DNA of 64,000 nt from Paenibacillus sp. GM2. GTDB lineage: Bacteria; Bacillota; Bacilli; Paenibacillales; Paenibacillaceae. Shown here in pieces: positions 62,421-64,000 of this stretch. A program made the position numbers and the translations under genes. The notes beneath the pieces are model-generated. The model did no database searches and was not told the origin of the DNA. It saw nothing but the letters and a program-made list of their open reading frames with translations. Location: positions 2,870,961 to 2,934,960 of the forward strand of contig NZ_LN831279.1 of assembly GCF_900069005.2 (NCBI RefSeq), written 5' to 3'. Position 1 is the first letter of the stretch; every line of letters begins with the position of its first letter.

Positions 62421-63439
62421 GCTGAACCTGCCTCTCTTTCCAGAGCCACCGCATGAGCGATACACGGGATGCTCTCTCCCTGCTGATAGGATAGCGGGGA
62501 TAACAGCGCACCCGTCGCAACGACCAACACACGATTCAGCTCTCTTTGTTTCATTTTTTTCATAATATGTCCATAAGTAACGACCGCAGAGCACCCGCAG
62601 CCACTGCCTCCAGCCATGACAAAATTCTGTCTCTCCCGATCGAAGATCATCAGCCCGCAATCATTGAATTCGGTCTTATCCATGGATAGTCCGTCCTTGC
62701 TTAGAACATCCTTAACAATAGCATGTCCTACCGAGGCCAGATCGCCGGTTACGATTAAGTCGTAGTCCTCCGGCCCCCGTCCTGTATCGCGGAAATGCGT
62801 GACGATCGTATCGGCTGCTGCCGGGGCCATGGCGGCTCCCATATTAAAAGGGTCCTTGATCCCCATATCCTGAATGCGTCCAATCGTCGCATGTGTGATG
62901 CGAGGCCCGGTCCCTGATGAGGAGACTACGGCGCAGCCGGAGCCTGTAATCGTATATTGAGCTGTTGCCGGTTTTTGTGATCCGTATTCCGTTGGATAGC
63001 GGAACTGCTTCTCCACGGTGCAGTTATGGCTGGCCGTCCCGGCCATCGCATATTTGGCACCCCCGGCATCTACAATCATGGCCGCGATGGCAAGGCTCTC
63101 CATCGAGGTTGAGCAGGCCCCAAATACGCCGAGGTAAGGGGCGGCAATATCTCGGGCAGCGAAGGTTGCGCTAATAATCTGATTCATCAGATCGCCGCCA
63201 ATAAAGAACTGGAGCTGCTCTTTGGTGATGCCTGCATTCATAAGCGCCAGCGAAGAGGCGTGTTGGAGCAGCTTGCGCTCCGCTTTCTCCCAGGTCTTCT
63301 CATCAATCTCCAGGTTGTCGTAGATAAAGTCAAAACTTGAAGAGAGCGGCCCGTCTCCCTCTTCTGGGCCAACCACGGTCGCCGCCCCAATAATCGTCGG
63401 TTTGCTGCGGAACTCCCAGGTTTGTGCACCGGTCAGCAT
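62417..63439 (-). CDS. spoVAD: Stage V sporulation protein AD
   Basis: Peripheral dipicolinic-acid-binding protein of the SpoVA channel, with a thiolase-like fold. Characteristic segments: FIYDNLEIDEKTWEKAER near 42, GVFGACSTSMESLAIAAMIV near 103, AQYTITGSGCAVVSS near 152, NMGAAMAPAAADTIVTHFRD near 200 and AGGSGCGCSAVVTYGHI near 285. 340 residues is typical. It starts one base after the spoVAC stop and overlaps spoVAE. Confidence 0.96.
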   Translation of the reverse strand: MLTGAQTWEFRSKPTIIGAATVVGPEEGDGPLSSSFDFIYDNLEIDEKTWEKAERKLLQHASSLALMNAGITKEQLQFFIGGDLMNQIISATFAARDIAAPYLGVFGACSTSMESLAIAAMIVDAGGAKYAMAGTASHNCTVEKQFRYPTEYGSQKPATAQYTITGSGCAVVSSSGTGPRITHATIGRIQDMGIKDPFNMGAAMAPAAADTIVTHFRDTGRGPEDYDLIVTGDLASVGHAIVKDVLSKDGLSMDKTEFNDCGLMIFDRERQNFVMAGGSGCGCSAVVTYGHIMKKMKQRELNRVLVVATGALLSPLSYQQGESIPCIAHAVALEREAGSA

Positions 63440-63440
63440 T

Positions 63441-63941
63441 TTAATGCGCCCCCCCTAGGCCAAAAATCACATGTACAACTCCCACGATAAAAGCGGCTAC
63501 CACACCAAATACAATGACGGAGCCAGCCAATTTGAACATATTGGCCCCTACGCCAAGCACTAGACCCTCCGCCTTTGATTCAATCGCCGAGGAACACATC
63601 GAGTTGGCAAATCCGGTAACCGGAACGGCTGAACCGGCGCCTGCCCACTGTGCTATCTTATCGTATACACCAAGCGATGTCAGAATAACGGATATAATGA
63701 TCAATACAGCAACGGTCGGGCTGCTCGCTTCCTTCGAGGACATTCCGGCAAAGGTCATGAAGAGCTGCTGGATGCACTGGCCGATGAAGCAGATGAAACC
63801 GCCCACCAGGAAGGCCTTTAAGCAATTTTTGAAGATATTCGACTTCGGCTTATGGGAATCAGCAATCTGCTTATAGTCCTCTTCAGTCAACGAGATGGAG
63901 TTCAACCTGAACCGGGCGCCTGATTTTGTCTTTGTTGGCAC
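63441..63941 (-). CDS. spoVAC: Stage V sporulation protein AC
   Basis: Membrane protein of the SpoVA channel; reported to act as a mechanosensitive channel in Bacillus subtilis. After a basic N-terminus (MPTKTKSGARFRLNSISL) four or five helices follow, with GAGSAVPVTGFANSMCSSAIE near residue 103 as the conserved loop. 166 residues. The start is GTG 63941 behind AAGGAGGG at seven bases. Only 59 bases of upstream sequence are in the window, so whether spoVAA and spoVAB precede it is unknown. Confidence 0.95.
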   Translation of the reverse strand: MPTKTKSGARFRLNSISLTEEDYKQIADSHKPKSNIFKNCLKAFLVGGFICFIGQCIQQLFMTFAGMSSKEASSPTVAVLIIISVILTSLGVYDKIAQWAGAGSAVPVTGFANSMCSSAIESKAEGLVLGVGANMFKLAGSVIVFGVVAAFIVGVVHVIFGLGGAH

Positions 63942-64000
63942 TATTGTCCCTCCTTCTTGTGATTTGATTCCTCTCCTAACACTGCATATTCATTATTTGC
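63942..64000 (-). promoter_or_regulatory. Upstream region of spoVAC with ribosome-binding site
   Basis: Contains the AAGGAGGG ribosome-binding site. On the minus strand a TGAATA resembles a sigma-G -35, but I see no good CATACTA-like -10 at the right distance. Promoter identity is unresolved. Confidence 0.3.

Noticed and set aside
63942-64000. Sigma-G promoter for spoVA
   Set aside because: A TGAATA is present but no acceptable -10 lies 17-18 bases downstream within the visible sequence; the true promoter may be outside the window.

Overview
The window looks like chromosomal DNA of a spore-forming, low-to-moderate GC Firmicute, most likely Paenibacillus or a close relative. The evidence is a spoVAC-spoVAD-spoVAE operon, the Bacillus-type cluster yqeG-yqeH-aroE-yhbY-nadD-yqeK-rsfS, RNase J, YesM/YesN-type sensor pairs beside CUT1 sugar transporters, very long AraC-type membrane regulators, and a large secreted chitinase. 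There are no tRNA or rRNA genes, no transposase, no phage genes and no CRISPR array.

Layout. (1) 1-10,018: tail of a membrane protein, then a leftward disaccharide locus (two-component system, CUT1 ABC importer, GH65 phosphorylase, beta-phosphoglucomutase) bracketed by two similar hairpins in direct orientation. (2) 10,287-13,362: Gfo/Idh/MocA oxidoreductase, ThuA-like protein, second oxidoreductase. (3) 13,450-19,988: plant cell-wall sugar use, with KDPG aldolase, GH51 arabinofuranosidase, an ArsR-like regulator with an unidentified C-terminal domain, and a kduI-deoR-kduD operon. KDG kinase at 43,311-44,273 supplies the missing step of the uronate route. (4) 19,992-24,154: an esterase-like hydrolase and a 1060-residue GH18 chitinase. 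(5) 24,736-29,460: NAD recycling genes (nrtR-like, pncA, pncB, nadD paralogue, nadE), with an excellent sigma-A promoter overlapped by a palindrome. (6) 29,679-35,688: AraC-type membrane sensor with an LplA/B/C-like importer. (7) 35,988-42,586: an MpsC-like protein, then a PotDBCA-like importer followed by adenine deaminase. (8) 42,587-50,679: intergenic repeats, kdgK, RNase J, an IseA-like secreted protein and a GH3 enzyme with reversed domain order. (9) 50,699-56,941: the conserved yqe cluster, with cvfB inserted. (10) 57,071-62,420 and on to the end: transglutaminase-DUF58-MoxR, then spoVA.

How it works together. Much of the window handles extracellular carbohydrate: sensors detect a ligand, ABC importers bring in oligosaccharides, and intracellular phosphorylase, arabinofuranosidase, beta-glucosidase and uronate enzymes feed glycolysis. 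Candidate cis-elements tie scattered genes together: a palindrome shared by the ArsR-like gene and abfA, and AAATGAAC plus AAATGGAGTA motifs shared by kduI and kdgA.

The least explained material is non-coding. A dispersed repeat family has at least four members (37,931-38,130; 44,473-44,580; 51,502-51,532; 61,593-62,002), and a four-copy array with 50-bp spacing lies at 42,681-42,865. No strong case for a wholly new multi-gene system was found. The best candidates are the ArsR-like regulator with its palindrome, the MocA-ThuA-MocA operon, and the transporter coupled to adenine deaminase.
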